DNA from: CAYVQF01 sp964454015
GTDB lineage: Bacteria; Myxococcota_A; Bradymonadia; UBA4248
NCBI GenBank assembly: GCA_964454015.1
Contig: CAYVQF010000019.1
Span: 19,900-83,899, forward strand
Length of the DNA: 64,000 nucleotides
Direction of reading: 5' to 3'
Shown here: piece after piece, positions 1 to 12,434 of the stretch
How the letters are laid out: each line of letters begins with the position of its first letter
Position numbering within the stretch: position 1 is the first letter of the stretch
Made by a program: the position numbers and the translations under genes
Notes under the pieces: generated by a model
Told to the model about the DNA's origin: nothing
Databases searched by the model: none
What the model saw: the letters and a program-made list of their open reading frames with translations, nothing else

Positions 1-3000
1 ATCTTGAGACTCTGAAGGAAGACCCGAACCACCGCGAAGCGTTCGATGCGCTTGCAGCGATACTGACCGATGGGCAACAGTGGCAAGCGTTGCTCGAACT
101 CTGTGAACGACACCCCAAGCTGGCCAACGCCGAAGAACTCGTCGCCAACCTCGAACGAGCCGTCGAGCAGCAAGAGGATAAGGCAGAGAAGAGTAGCCTC
201 CTGCTCCGCATCGGCCACCTCTACGAAAACAGCGTCGAGCGGCCCGATCAGGCCATGATCTACTACCAAAAGGCCTTCAAGACCTGGCCGCAAAACACCG
301 TCGCCCTCGACGCAGCCCGAGCCATCTATGCCCGCCAGGGCAACTGGAAGATGGTCCTCACCCTCTTCAATCTCGAAACCAAAGTCGCCAAAGAAAACAG
401 TCACCTCGCCAAAATCAACGCCGGCATTGCCCGCGTCCACCTCATCGCCCTGAAAGACGAAAAGACCGGCCTCGAGTTCCTTGAAAAGGCCCTCGATTTC
501 GATCCCGAAAGCAAAGAAGGACTCGATCTCCTCAACCTCATCGCCGGGGAAGATGAAGCCAAAGCCGCCGCACCGGCTGAAGAGGCCCCCGCCGCTGAGG
601 AAGCACCCGCCGCTGTAGAGGCATCCGCCGCTGTAGAGGCATCCGCCGCTGTTGAGGCATCCGCCGCTGTAGAGGCCCCCGCCGCTGGAGAGGCATCCGC
701 CGCTGTTGAGGCATCCGCCGCTGTAGAGGCCCCCGCCGCTGAGGAAGCATCCGCCGCTGAAGAGGCATCCGCCGCTGAAGAGGCATCCGCCGCTGAAGAG
801 GCCCCGGAGACGGCACCTCAAGGCAAACTCAAAGGGAAAAAGAAGAAAGACAAAGGCGCTCGAACCGCTAAGAACGCACTTGGGTCCGATGCGCCCGTCG
901 CGGAAGAAACGATCGCCGNNNNNNNNNNNNNNNNNNNNNNNNNNNNNNNNNNNNNNNNNNNNNNNNNNNNNNNNNNNNNNNNNNNNNNNNNNNNNNNNNN
1001 NNNNNNNNNNNNNNNNNNCAGAAGAAGCGCCCGTCGCAGAAGAAGCGCCCGTCGCAGAAGAAGCGCCCGTCGCAGAAGAAGCGCCCGTCGCGGAAGAAGC
1101 GCCCGTCGCAGAAGAAGCGCCCGTCGCAGAAGAAGCGCCCGTCGCGCGTTCCGCCAAGGATCTACCTCCTTGGTTGCATACCCTCCACCAGCAAGTGGCT
1201 GCAACAGCCAAGGACGGGGGCGTCACCTCAGCCGAGGTCTATCTGCGCGCAGCGGCACGAGCGTTCAAACACAGCGAAGCCGTGCCTCAAGCCCTCGCAT
1301 GGGTCGAGCAGGGTGTGAGCATGGCCCCCACCGATGCCGGGGTACTATCGGCGGCCACGGAGACGCTCGGCCGCGCTGCCAACTGGGAGCAGGCGGTGAC
1401 CTTCTACTTGCGCGCCGCTGACGCAACCCAGAACGACGATGACAAAGTCCTCTTTCAAGCCATCGCCGCCGAACTCTTGGAGCGGCACGTCAAAGACCTC
1501 GATCGAGCGAAGTCCATCGCAGCTCGCCTCGAAACGACCAACCCTGATCATTTCGCCACACTGCGCGCCGCCGCCATTGTCCACGCAGCAGAAGGCACTC
1601 TGGAAGCCCTCGTCAACCGCTATGAGGATCTCCTCAAGACCATGCGCCGCAAGCCCGGCGAAATCGAGATGCTGACGGGACTCGGCGAGTTGGTGTGGCG
1701 CCGTATCGGCGACCTGGACCGCGCCGAAGGCTACTTCAAACGCTTGAAATTGGCTGACTCCAAGAACCTGACCATGCTCGAGTTCTATGGGGACTACTAC
1801 GCCGCCCAAAACGACTGGCAACGCCTCCTGACGGCATTGCAATCCTACAAATCCGCCGTTGAAGGAACCGAAAAAGAGCTTGAAATCGTGGTCACCATGG
1901 CTGACACCGCCGAGAACAAGCTCAACAACCCAGCCAAAGCCATCGATGTGTGGAAACAGGTCTTGCGCGCCGACCCCGGCTCGGAAACCGCGCGCGCTGC
2001 CCTGTCCGGCCTCTACGCGCGTACCAAGAAGTGGAACGCCCTCCTCGAGCTCTACAAGGAAGACATCGGCGCCATGCCCGATGAGGCCGTCGCAGAGAAA
2101 GTCGAGATCTACGAGAAAATGGTCGAGATCTACCGTGACCAACTCCGCCTCGACGTCATGGTCATCAACACCTACAACGCCATCTTGGAAATTGACCCCA
2201 ACAACCAAGAGGCCGTTGACGCCCTCGCCGAACGCTTTGAACAAGCCAAACGCTGGAATGACCTCCTCGGTGTCCTCACCCGCAAGGCCGAAGCGTGCAA
2301 GGACGTCGCTGAATCAGTGACCATCTATTGGCGCATCGCCGACCTCTGGCGCAATAACTTGGGCAATGTTCCTCGGGCCATCGAAGCCTTGGAAAAGATC
2401 GTAGAGCTCGACCCCAAACACGCAGATGCCCTCAACGAACTCCACCAGATCTACGAACAGCGCAACACCTGGGATGCGCTCTTCATCGTCCTCGGCAAAC
2501 AGGCGCTTCTCCTCGAGGGCAAGGAACGCACTGCCCGACTACACGAACAAGCCAGCTTGGCAGAGCAACGCCTCCGCGACAACGCCAAGGCCATCGAAGC
2601 ATGGGAGAACGTCGCCACCTATGCCGATGATCCGACGGCTGCCCTCGAGAAACTTGAGGAACTCTACGCCAAAGATGAAGCCTGGGACCGCCTCGTCACC
2701 GTCTATGAACGCATCCTCGCCAGACAAAGCGATGCCGAAGACAAAATCTACACCCTGAACAAACTCGCCAAAGTGCACGCCGACGCCCGCAACGATGAAG
2801 ACGAGGCCGTCGCAACCTGGCGACGAATGGCTGCCCTGCCGGGTGGACAACCAGAGGCCTTCCCACTCATCACCGAAGTCTACGTCCGCAACGAAAACTG
2901 GGAACCTCTCATTGACCTCTACGCCAAGGAGTCACTCTACGAGGACCTCTTTGAGATCCTCGACGCAGCCGCCGCAGATCTCATGGACTCCGACGACCAA

Positions 3001-6000
3001 ATCGCCCTCTACCAGCGCTTGGCCCAGCTCGCTGAAGACCACCTGGAAGACGACGACAAGGTCGTACAAGCCCTCGAAGCCATTCTCGATATCGACGGCA
3101 CCCATGTGGAAACCGCCCACGCCTTGCTGCCCTACTACCGAAAAAGCGGCAACGCCATCAAAGAGGCCGAAGCCAACCAGATCATCCTCACATGGACCTC
3201 GAATGAAGAGGAAATGCTGGCGCTAATGCGCGAAATTGGCAGCATCTACGAAGAGAAGCTTGGCCAACTCGGTCACGCCTTCGACTGGTTTGCCAAGGCC
3301 CTCCGCAAGGCGCCTCAACATGCAGACCTGCGCACCCATTTCGAGGACCTCGCTGCGCGCGCTGACGCCATCGCCAAGCTGGTCGAACACTACAAAGAAG
3401 TCGCCGTCGCTGAAGAACACCTCGACGAAAACACCCGCATCGCCCTCTGGCGCACCATTGCGCGCGCCTCCATGCAGCATCTAGATGATCCCCATCAGGC
3501 GCTCCTCTTCTGGGAAAAAATCCACGCCAAAAACGCCGAAGACGTCGAGTCCATTGACGCCCTCGAACATCTCTACCGCGTGACCGAGAAGTGGGAAGCC
3601 CTGCTGGAAACCCTAGATAAGAAAATGGCCCTCACCTCCGACGACGGCCTGAGGGTTCAACTCTCCTTCAAGCGCGCTGCACTCCTGGTCTCACACCTGG
3701 ACCGCTTCGAAGAAGCCGCCAAAAGCTACAACGACGTCATCGCCGTCGACCCCAAAAATCTCGACGCCCTGCGCGGCCTCAAAGCCATCTTCGCCCGCAA
3801 AGAACAGTGGGACAAGCTCACGGAAACCCTCGAAATCGAACTCAGCGTCGTCGACGCTGAGCGTGGCCCCATTCTTGTCGAGCTCGGTGATGTCTGCCTC
3901 AAACACCTCAACCAGGCACCCCGCGCCATCGCCTATTTCTTCCAACTCCTCGACGAAGAACCTGACAACCCCGCCTCCATCGAAAGGCTCGAGGCACTCC
4001 TCCACCTCCCAGAGCACCGCCAAGACATCGCGGCCAAGCTCGAACCCGTCTACCGCAACCAAAACAACGCCGCACCCTTGGCAGAAATCCTCGAAATCCT
4101 ATACGAAGCCATCGAGGATCCCGACCAACGGCGCGAACGCCTGTGGGAGATCTTTGACCTCCGCAAAGAGGCCATCGCTGACCTCGACGCCGCCTTCCAA
4201 GTCGCCGTCCGCATCTTCGCAGTCGCACCAGACGACGAACGCGCCTGGGACGAACTCGAAGAACTGGCCAACGACGTCAACACCTGGGAAGTCGTCGCCA
4301 ACCTCTACGCCAAAGCCACCCCCAGCGATGAATTGGCCGACCCTTGGCGCTTTGAACTCTTGCGGCGCCTCTCCCGCCTCTACGAAAGCCACCTCGAGCG
4401 TGACGACCAAGCACGCCAATGCTGGGAACTCCTCCTGGCCACCGAAACCGACGATGAGGAAGCCATCTCCCATCTCGAATCCTTGTACAAGAAACACAAC
4501 GACAGCGAGAAACTCGTCGACCTCCTCAAGCACAAGGCCACGCTCCCCAGCGTCGATGATGCTGCCAGAATTGCCCTCTTCCTCGAAGTCGCCAGCATCC
4601 TCGAAGACATCCTCGATGACCCTACGGGCGCCATCGAAGCCTACCGCAGCATCCTCAGCATCGACCCGTGCCACCAAGATGCTTATGCCGCTCTCGAACG
4701 TCTCTTCGAACGCAACGAGGCCTGGACTGAGCTGACCGACTTGCTCCGTGATGCCCTACTCATCATCGAGGACATCAACCAGCGCCATGACATCCGCTTC
4801 AAGCTCGGCACCATCCTCGACCAGCAACAGCACGACCTCGATGCCGCCATCGACGCCTTCCGCAGCATCCTCGTCGACAACCCGCACCACGAAAAATCTC
4901 GCGCCGCCACCGAGGCCATGCTCAAACGCCTGGCCGCATCACCGGCTGATGCCACCCCAGAGCAAAGAGCTGAGCTGTGCAATATCCTCGAGCCCATCTA
5001 TGCCCAGGAAGAAGCGTACGCCAGCCTGGTCGAAGTGCTCCAGATTCGCCTGAAGGACACAGAAGAATCCTTTGACCAGCTCGAACTCAACGCCCGCATC
5101 GCCAGACTACTCCGGGATCGTCTCGAGGACGACGCCGGCGCTTTCCTGGCCTTCGCCGCCGCCCTGACCCATGACCTGAGCAACTTCGAGCTTCGAGAAG
5201 CCCTCGAGGCGCTGGCCAAAAAACTCGACGCTTGGCAAGAGGTCATCGAACTCTACGAGAAAGGCCTGCCAAACACCGACGATCCACTCCTCCAGCGCGA
5301 GCTACACTTCAGAGTCGCCCAACTTTACCAACACCAAATCACCGACATCGACAAAGCCATCGCCGCCTACGACCAAGTCCTCGCCCTCAACGACAGCGAT
5401 CGTGAAGCGCTCGCCGCATTGCAGACCCTCCACTTGGAACGACAAGAGTGGGAACCCTTGGTCCGCGTGCTGCGCCTTGAAGCCAACACCGAGATGGGAG
5501 ATGCCCGCGTCGACTTGTTGCGAAGAGTCGCCACCATCCAAGACCTCCAACTCGAAGATGCCACCAACGCCATTGATAGCTACCGAGAAATACTTGAAAA
5601 CATTGACGGCGACCCCGAATCCCTGGCCGCACTAGAGCGCCTCTATACCCAAACGGAAGACTGGAACAACCTCATCCAGACCTTTGCAGACCGCTCGCGA
5701 CTCACCGATGACCCCATCCAGCGGCGCAAGCTCTTCTTCCAAATGGCAGAGACCTACGAGGTCATGCTCGAAGAGCCTGACGAAGCCATCATGCTCTATC
5801 ACCAGGCCCTCGATCTCGATGCCACTGACGCTGAAGCCCTCGAAGCCCTCGATCGACTCTACGCCGAACAGGAACGCCATGCAGACCTCGCTGAAATCCT
5901 GACCCGAAAGCTCGATCTCAGCACCGACGACGACACCCGCAACCTCCTCGAGTTCCGCCTCGGCCAGCTTCATCAAGTGCATCTCCTCAATGTCGATCAC

Positions 6001-9000
6001 GCGATCGAACTCTATCGCAACATCCTCGAGCGCGATCCCCATCACCAGCCCGCCACCGAGGCACTCACGGGCCTACTCCTAGATGAATCCTATCGCTTGG
6101 CCGCCTGCCAAGTGCTCGAACCCATCTACGAAACGACCCAAGCTTGGGCCAAACTGGTTGAAGTCCTCGAACTGGAGCTCCTCGATATCCAAGATCCGCC
6201 AGGACAGGTGGAAATACTGCGCCGCGTCGCCACCCTCCACCAGACACGACTCAGCAGCGTCGAGGGGGCCTTCCAGGCCTGGGCACGGGCCATGCGCGTG
6301 GAACCCTGCCAAGAGTTCAAACGCTTCCTCGAAGACCTAACCACCATCACCGGCGACTACCAACTCCTCGTCGACGAATACAAAGAGGTCATCGCAAACA
6401 TCTTCGACCCAGAACAACGCGTCGAATTGACCAACCGCATCGCGGAACTCTCACGCGACCAACTCGACAACATCAAAGAAGCGGAACACTTCTACCAAGA
6501 AAGCCTCGCGACCCTCGAAGACAATAACGAAGCACTTAAAGCCCTCGAAGACCTCTACTTCCGCAACGCGCGCTGGCAAGACCTCCTGACCATCCTCGAA
6601 AAACAGCTCGACGCCTCCTTCGACCCCGATCTGCGCCGCGTCACCCTCTTCAGAATGGCACAGATTCAGGAAGAAATGATGGAGGATCTCGACGCCGCCA
6701 TCCAAACCTACCTGCGCATCCTAGAAGCCGAACCCACCGACTCCCAAGCCATTACGGCTATCAAGCGCCTCTACCGCACTGAGGAACGCTGGCTGGATCT
6801 CGTCGAACTCCTCCTGCGCGAGCAGGGCTTCACCAACACCGCAGAAGAACTCCTCCAGGTCAAGTTCGAACTCGGCCATGTCTACATGGACAAAGTCGCC
6901 GAAGATGCACAAGCTGTCGAAACCTTCCGCGAAATTCTCGAAGTGGAGCGCGACCACACCGGCGCGATCGAAGCCCTCGAGCGACTCTTCGACGAAGGTC
7001 GAGAGACCCAAGCCGTCGCCGCCGTCCTCGAGCCCCTCTATCGCGACTTCAAACTGTGGGAGAAACTCATTCGCAGCCTCGAGTCGCGCCTCGAAAGCAC
7101 CGATGACCCCTATGACCGCGGCCTCCTCCTCAGCGAAATTGCGACCACCTGGGAAGAACGCCTCGGCGACTGGCGTAACGCTTTCAGCACTTACGGCCGA
7201 CTCTTCCTCGAAAACCCGGGCCACACGGATCATCAACGAAACCTGGAGCGCCTCGCCCTAGCCCTCCCAGATATCGTCGCTTGGGCCAACTACCTCGCCC
7301 AAGCCCTCAAGGGGGAACTGCTCTTCGATTTCGCCGATAAAGCCCCCATCATGCAAGCCTTGGCAGGCATCCTCGCCGAACGACTAGGACAACACAAAGA
7401 AGCTCGCCTCCTCTGTGAAGACATCTTGGCTGAAGATCCCTCGGCAGACTTCGCCTTCGACTGCCTCGAGTGGTCCTACAACCAAACCAGCGACTGGGAA
7501 GCACTCGGTGAGGTCTGGAGCCGACGCGTCGAACTCAGCCCTTCCCCAGAAGAGCGCATCGCACTCCTGCTCAAGGTCGCCATCCTCCGTGAAGAATTCG
7601 CCAATGACATGGACGGCGCGATCGCTGCCTATCAGCGAATCCTCATCAACGATCCGCAGTACCAGCGCGCCGCGCAAGCCCTCGAGAGACTCTTCCGCAC
7701 CACGGAACGCTTCCATGACCTCGCCGATCTCTATCGACGACAGCTCGACTTCGCCTCAGACACCGATGCCCAACTCGACCTCATGCATCGCCTGGGTCAT
7801 GTCCTCGAGAAGGAGCTGGGACAAATACCCGATGCCATCGACGCCTACCGGTCGGCACTCGAAATGAACCCCAACCATCCGGCCAGCCGTCGCGCCCTCG
7901 AAGCACTCCTGCGCGAACTCGGCCTCCAGGAAGGCGACAACCGCGACTATCGCCTCCAAATCGCCACCCTCCTCGAACCACTCTATGAGCCAAACGAGTG
8001 GACCAAGCTCATCAACGTCCTCGAGGTGCAACTCGAGTACGTCGACGATCCGCTCAACCGGGTCGACATCATCACCCGCCAAGCCCGCCTCTTCGAACAA
8101 AACGATCCTCACCGTGACCGCGCCTTCCGGGCCTACGCCCGAGCCTTTGAAACCTGTCCCACCGCACCTGGCGCGCGGGAAGATCTCGAACGCTTGGCAG
8201 ATGAACTCGGCATCTGGGGCGAGCTGGTGCCCATTTATCTCCAAGGCGTCGGTGCCTGTGACGATCCCATTGAGCTCGTTCGAATCCTGCTGCGCATCGC
8301 CCAAATCAACGAAGAGAATCTCGGCGATGCCGAATCGGCCATGCTCTGCTACCAACAACTCCTCGAACACGAACCCCAGCACCCCCAAGCCCTGGATGCC
8401 CTTGAACGCCTCTACCTAAACGCTCAGCGCTTCCAAGAACTGGTCCGCGTCCTCGAAGCCAAAGCAGATATCTTGCTCGACCTCTGGGAACGCAAAGACC
8501 TCTACTACCGCATCGCCGAAATCAAAGAGGAGATGCTCAACTCACCCGAAGAGGCCATCGCAACCTATCGAACCCTCCTCGATATCGACGACGAGGACCA
8601 AACCGCCCTCGATGCCCTCGAACGCCTCTATCAACAAACCCAGGCATGGACCACTTTGGTCGAGATTTACCAACGCAAGGCCGAGCTCTCCAACAGTGAC
8701 GAAGAACGCAAACGTCTGCGCTTCGCCATGGCTAACCTCTTCGACCAACGCCTCGAAAACGTCAGTGAAGCCATTGAGGTCTATCGCAGTATCCAAGCCG
8801 ACGAACCTCACAACGTCGCCGCCATCGAGGCACTCGATCGCCTCTTCGAACAGGCAGAAATGTGGGTTGACCTCCTCGATATCCTCGATGTCGAGCGCAA
8901 CCTCGCCGCCGCAGCGAGCGACCAGGACTTCCTGGACCGCACCGAGTTCCGCATGGCACACCTACTCCAGTACCGTCTCGATGACGTGCAACGCGCCATC

Positions 9001-11997
9001 GGACACCATGAGGCCATACTCACCCGTAACCCCTATCACCAACCCGCGCGCGAAGCGCTTGAGCTACTCCTCGACGGCGACGACACCCGTGAAGCCGTCA
9101 CCGAGGTGCTCGAACCCCTCTACGAAAAACTCGAACAATGGACTTGCCTCGTCAAACTTCAGCGCATGAAGTTAGCCAAGATCGACGATCCATTCGACCG
9201 CCGCGACATCATGCTCCGTGCCGCTCTCTTGCTCGAAACAAAACTCGATGATCTGGCGCAGGCCTTTGAACTCATCACTGAGGCTTTCAAGGAAAACCCC
9301 GGTGAAGAGAGCATCGTAGCCGACTTCGAACGCCTCGCTGATAAGGTCGATGATTGGCCAACCTTCCTCTTGGCCCATGAAAGCCTCCTCGCCGATGCCA
9401 GCGATCCCGTCATCCAACTCGACCTCGCCTTGCGCGCCGCGCGACACTACGAGGAACACGCTGCAAATATCGATGCCGCTGTCGAGAAGTACCAAATGGT
9501 CATCCAACTCGACCCCTTCCACGTCGAGGCCCTCGCCAACCTCGACCGCCTCTACCGCCACTGCCAACAATGGACCGATTTGGCGCAGATCCTCGAAAGA
9601 CGCATCGAAGTGGCCACGGGCGGCCAAGATGCCATCGAGCTCCGCTTCCAACTCGCACAGCTCAAGAAGGACGTCTTTGACGAGCCAGGCGAGGCTGTCG
9701 ACCTCTTCCGCCAGATCATCTGGGATGCACCAGAGCACCAAAGAACCATCGAAGCGCTCGAAAGCCTCATGGTCCACCTCGAGCATCGACTCACCATCAT
9801 CGAGGTCCTGGAGCCCATCTATCTCGAGCGAGAAGATTGGACCCATCTCGCCAATTTGCTCACCCTTCAGATCGAGGTCGTCACCGATCCCATCGACCAA
9901 GGACCCCTCCTCCAGAGACTTGGCTCCATCGCCCGCGACAACCTCCAAGACCTGCCAACGGCTTTCCACGCCTTCGCTTGTGCCTTGGAAATCGATCCCC
10001 TCGATGCCAATCTCCTCAACCAACTCGAGAGCCTCGGGGAGCAGCTCCAGCGATGGGATGATTTGGCAGATGCCTATGCCAAGGCCGCTGCACGAATAGA
10101 TGATCTCTTCGCCAGAAAAACGCTGCACCTCAAAGTTGCGCGCGTCCTGATGAACCAAATCGGTGACATGGCCGCGGCAGAGGCTCACTTCAAAGCTGTC
10201 ATCGAGGCCGAACCCGAAAACCATGAAAGCCTCGAGTGCCTCGAGCAGATCTATCGCCAGCTCAACCAACCGCAGAACCTTCTCGCCATCTTCGAAAAAC
10301 GCGCGGAACACACCTACGAGGAAGATCTACGCAAACGACTCCTCTTCCAATGCGCAGACCTGGCCCTCAACGTCTTGCACGACCAAGCTCGCGGTATCGA
10401 GTTCTTGCAGAAGATCCTCGAGCTCGATGACACCGACGCTGAAGCACTCGATGCCTTGGATGACCTCTTCGTGAGCTCCGAACGGTGGCTAGATCTGCTC
10501 GCCATCTTGCAACGCAAAGCCGACATGGCCATGGATCCCGCGCACATCACGCAGCTCCGCATCCGTATTGGTCACCTCGCCAAGAACCACCTCGATGACA
10601 TCGACTTGGCCATCGACGCCTTCCGCAATGCCCTCGACTTCGAGCCCAACAACCCCGCCATTCTCAGCACTCTCGAAGAGGTCTATGTCGACGGCGAACG
10701 GTGGGAAGATCTACGCGACATCATCATGCGCCGCCTCAGCGCCAGCCAGGATAGCCACGAGCGCATCCTCCTCCACATGAAACTGGCTGCCTTGGCCCTC
10801 GAGAAGTTCGCTGACCCCAACCGGGCCATTGAAAACCTGCAACAGGTCCTCGATCTCGATGCCAGCAACGACGACGCCCTCACTGAACTCGAGCGCGTCC
10901 TCTCGGGAGAGCAGCGCTACCAGGAACTCTTCGACCTCTTGGAACGGCAAAAAGCCAGGGCCTCGACCCCCCAGGAACAGATCGCCGTCAACATCCGGAT
11001 CGCCCAAGTCGCAGGCTCCTACCTCGGTGATTCCGCCAAGGCCATCGAGAGCCTGAAGGAGGTGCTCTCACTTCAGCCCACAAACCTCCAAGCCATCGCC
11101 GTGCTGGCAGGCTTGTACGAAAAACAGGGCGATTACCCCCAAGCGATGTCACTGCTCAATGAACAACTGGAACTCACACGCGAACCACAGCAAAAGGCTG
11201 CAATTCTCGTAAAAATGGGGCACATCCTCTTGTTGCCAGACGGCGATCCCGAACAGGCCGAGGCCGCCTTCATCGCGGCGCTGCAACATGACCGCCATCA
11301 CGCCGAAGCCATCGACATCTTGTCCAAGACCTACGAGACCCAGAAAAACGTCTCTAAGCTGCTCGGCATCCTCGAAATCCGCGCCGACAACGAGCAAGAT
11401 CCAGGCAAGCGCCGTGAGCTCCTCCTCGCTATCGCAACGAAAGCCCGCGACGAAGTTCAGGATTACCCCACAGCCGTCAGGGCCCTCGAACAGGTCTTCC
11501 GCTCTCAGCCCGAGGATCTCGAAACCGGTGAAGCCCTGCTCGATGCCTACATCAAAAGCGATGACCTCAACAAAGCACAACCCCTCTTGGCCGAAATCAT
11601 CGCCAAACTTGAGGAAAGCAAACAAAGCAAGCGCTTGCCGCCCTTCCATCACATGCGCGGACAGATAGAAAAGAAGCTGGGCAACATGGACGCCGCCCTC
11701 GCGGCTTTCAAGGCCGCCTACGACATCAACGCCACCTACCTGCCCAATCTACTGGACCTCGGCCGCTACTACTTCGACCAGCAGAACTGGGACGAAGCCC
11801 TCAAGTTCTTCCAGACCATGCTCCTGCACCAAATGAACATCAAAGACAAAGCCATGAAGGTCGACATCTTTTACCATCTCGGCATGGTGCGCATGCATTC
11901 GGGAGACGCGAGAAAGGCCAAGGACATGTTCACCCGTGCCCTCTCTGTCGATCCTAACCACCAGCCATCCAAAGATGGACTCAACGCCGTCTCCTGA
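1..11997 (+). CDS. Giant tetratricopeptide-repeat protein, 5'-truncated by the window edge and interrupted by an assembly gap
   Basis: The reading frame is already open at base 3 and closes with TGA at 11995-11997. About 305 codons lie before the gap and 3,658 after it. The frames on the two sides differ (phase 0 before, phase 1 after), which a gap of unknown true length explains, so I treat it as one gene. The protein is almost wholly helical TPR units of about 70 residues (W-x-x-L helix, DP-x-x-A-I-x-x-Y helix, E-A-L-x-x-L-E-x-L-Y turn), roughly 45-50 after the gap. A Lys-rich and Ala/Glu/Pro low-complexity linker separates the N-terminal TPR part from the long C-terminal solenoid. A longer-order module marked by L-E-P-(I/L/V)-Y recurs seven times between 4039 and 9808. 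No catalytic domain is visible. TPR solenoids are protein-binding scaffolds; the partner is unknown. The true start is outside the window. Confidence 0.85.
562..807 (+). repeat. Imperfect 18-bp tandem repeats coding for Ala/Glu/Pro/Ser/Val
   Basis: Units of the form GCCGCTGTAGAGGCATCC, with variants GAGGCCCCC, GAGGAAGCA and GTTGAGGCA, repeat in frame about thirteen times. They code for A-A-V-E-A-S and A-A-E-E-A-P hexapeptides. The unit length of 18 bp keeps the frame whatever the copy number. This is a flexible acidic linker inside the giant TPR gene. Confidence 0.9.
919..1018. other. Assembly gap (100 N)
   Basis: Exactly 100 N, the usual placeholder for a gap of unknown length. The bases just before it encode D-A-P-V-A-E-E and those after it encode E-E-A-P-V-A units, so the same 18-bp repeat flanks the gap. 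The assembly most likely broke inside a tandem array. Confidence 0.98.
1021..1146 (+). repeat. Seven near-identical 18-bp tandem repeats (E-E-A-P-V-A)
   Basis: Seven consecutive copies of GAAGAAGCGCCCGTCGCA, with single G/A changes at codon third positions, immediately follow the gap. The array probably continues into the gap. It differs in sequence from the repeat at 562-807, so the linker contains two independently expanded arrays. Confidence 0.92.
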
Positions 11998-12043
11998 ACC
12001 CTCGTCTGCCTCTCAAGCACAGTGAGAACGGCGGCAGCCTCGC

Positions 12044-12229
12044 CTAGAATCGCAAACCCCACTCACCCCGGTATTTCAGCCACTTGTAACCTAACCAACC
12101 GGTCACTCCCAGAAGCGGCACTGCCAACCAGGCGCTAATAAAAAATGCGCCTACACTCGCAGCCGCCGCGCCAAGGGTCAGCCAACCCTTGTTCCGGGCC
12201 TTCCTCACTGTCAACGCGCGTCGTGTCAT
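12044..12229 (-). CDS. Small two-transmembrane protein, unknown function
   Basis: 61 residues from an ATG at 12229, preceded by the strong ribosome-binding site GGGAGGAGCGAG. In-frame ATGs further upstream lack such a site and would add a Cys-rich, non-membrane extension. The sequence is basic at the N-terminus (TRRALTVRKARNKG), followed by a hydrophobic stretch of about 35 residues that can form two short helices with a Pro-Leu-Leu turn, then K-W-L-K-Y-R-G-E-W at the C-terminus. It lies tail-to-tail with the giant TPR gene, 46 bp apart. I recognise no family. A membrane-inserted small protein is the only inference I support. Confidence 0.65.
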   Translation of the reverse strand: MTRRALTVRKARNKGWLTLGAAAASVGAFFISAWLAVPLLGVTGWLGYKWLKYRGEWGLRF

Positions 12230-12434
12230 CTCGCTCCTCCCATCCCGCATCATCCCTTCACCGGGCCGGCAACACTCGACGCCGTCCTGGCAACCGGCCC
12301 ACGCAACCATTGCCGTCACCGCTACCTAGGCTCACACCATAGTCGGCTCATGCCCTGGCGCTATGACTCTAGCTTTACACCTTGCGTTCAACATCCTCAA
12401 CACCATACAACATCGAACCCTCACCGCTAAGCCC

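Noticed and set aside
880..918. Start codon ATG at 880 for the C-terminal TPR part
   Set aside because: It is in a different phase from the real upstream coding frame and is linked to the later frame only through the artificial 100-N gap.
565..1146. CRISPR or satellite interpretation of the 18-bp repeats
   Set aside because: Contiguous in-frame units without spacers inside a coding region.
1345..2244. 299-codon minus-strand open frame in the giant TPR gene
   Set aside because: It is antisense to a clear TPR frame, rich in Val/Gly/Phe as expected from the reverse of GAC/GAA/CTC codons, and has no supported start. The same applies to 9172-10311 and 7756-8388.
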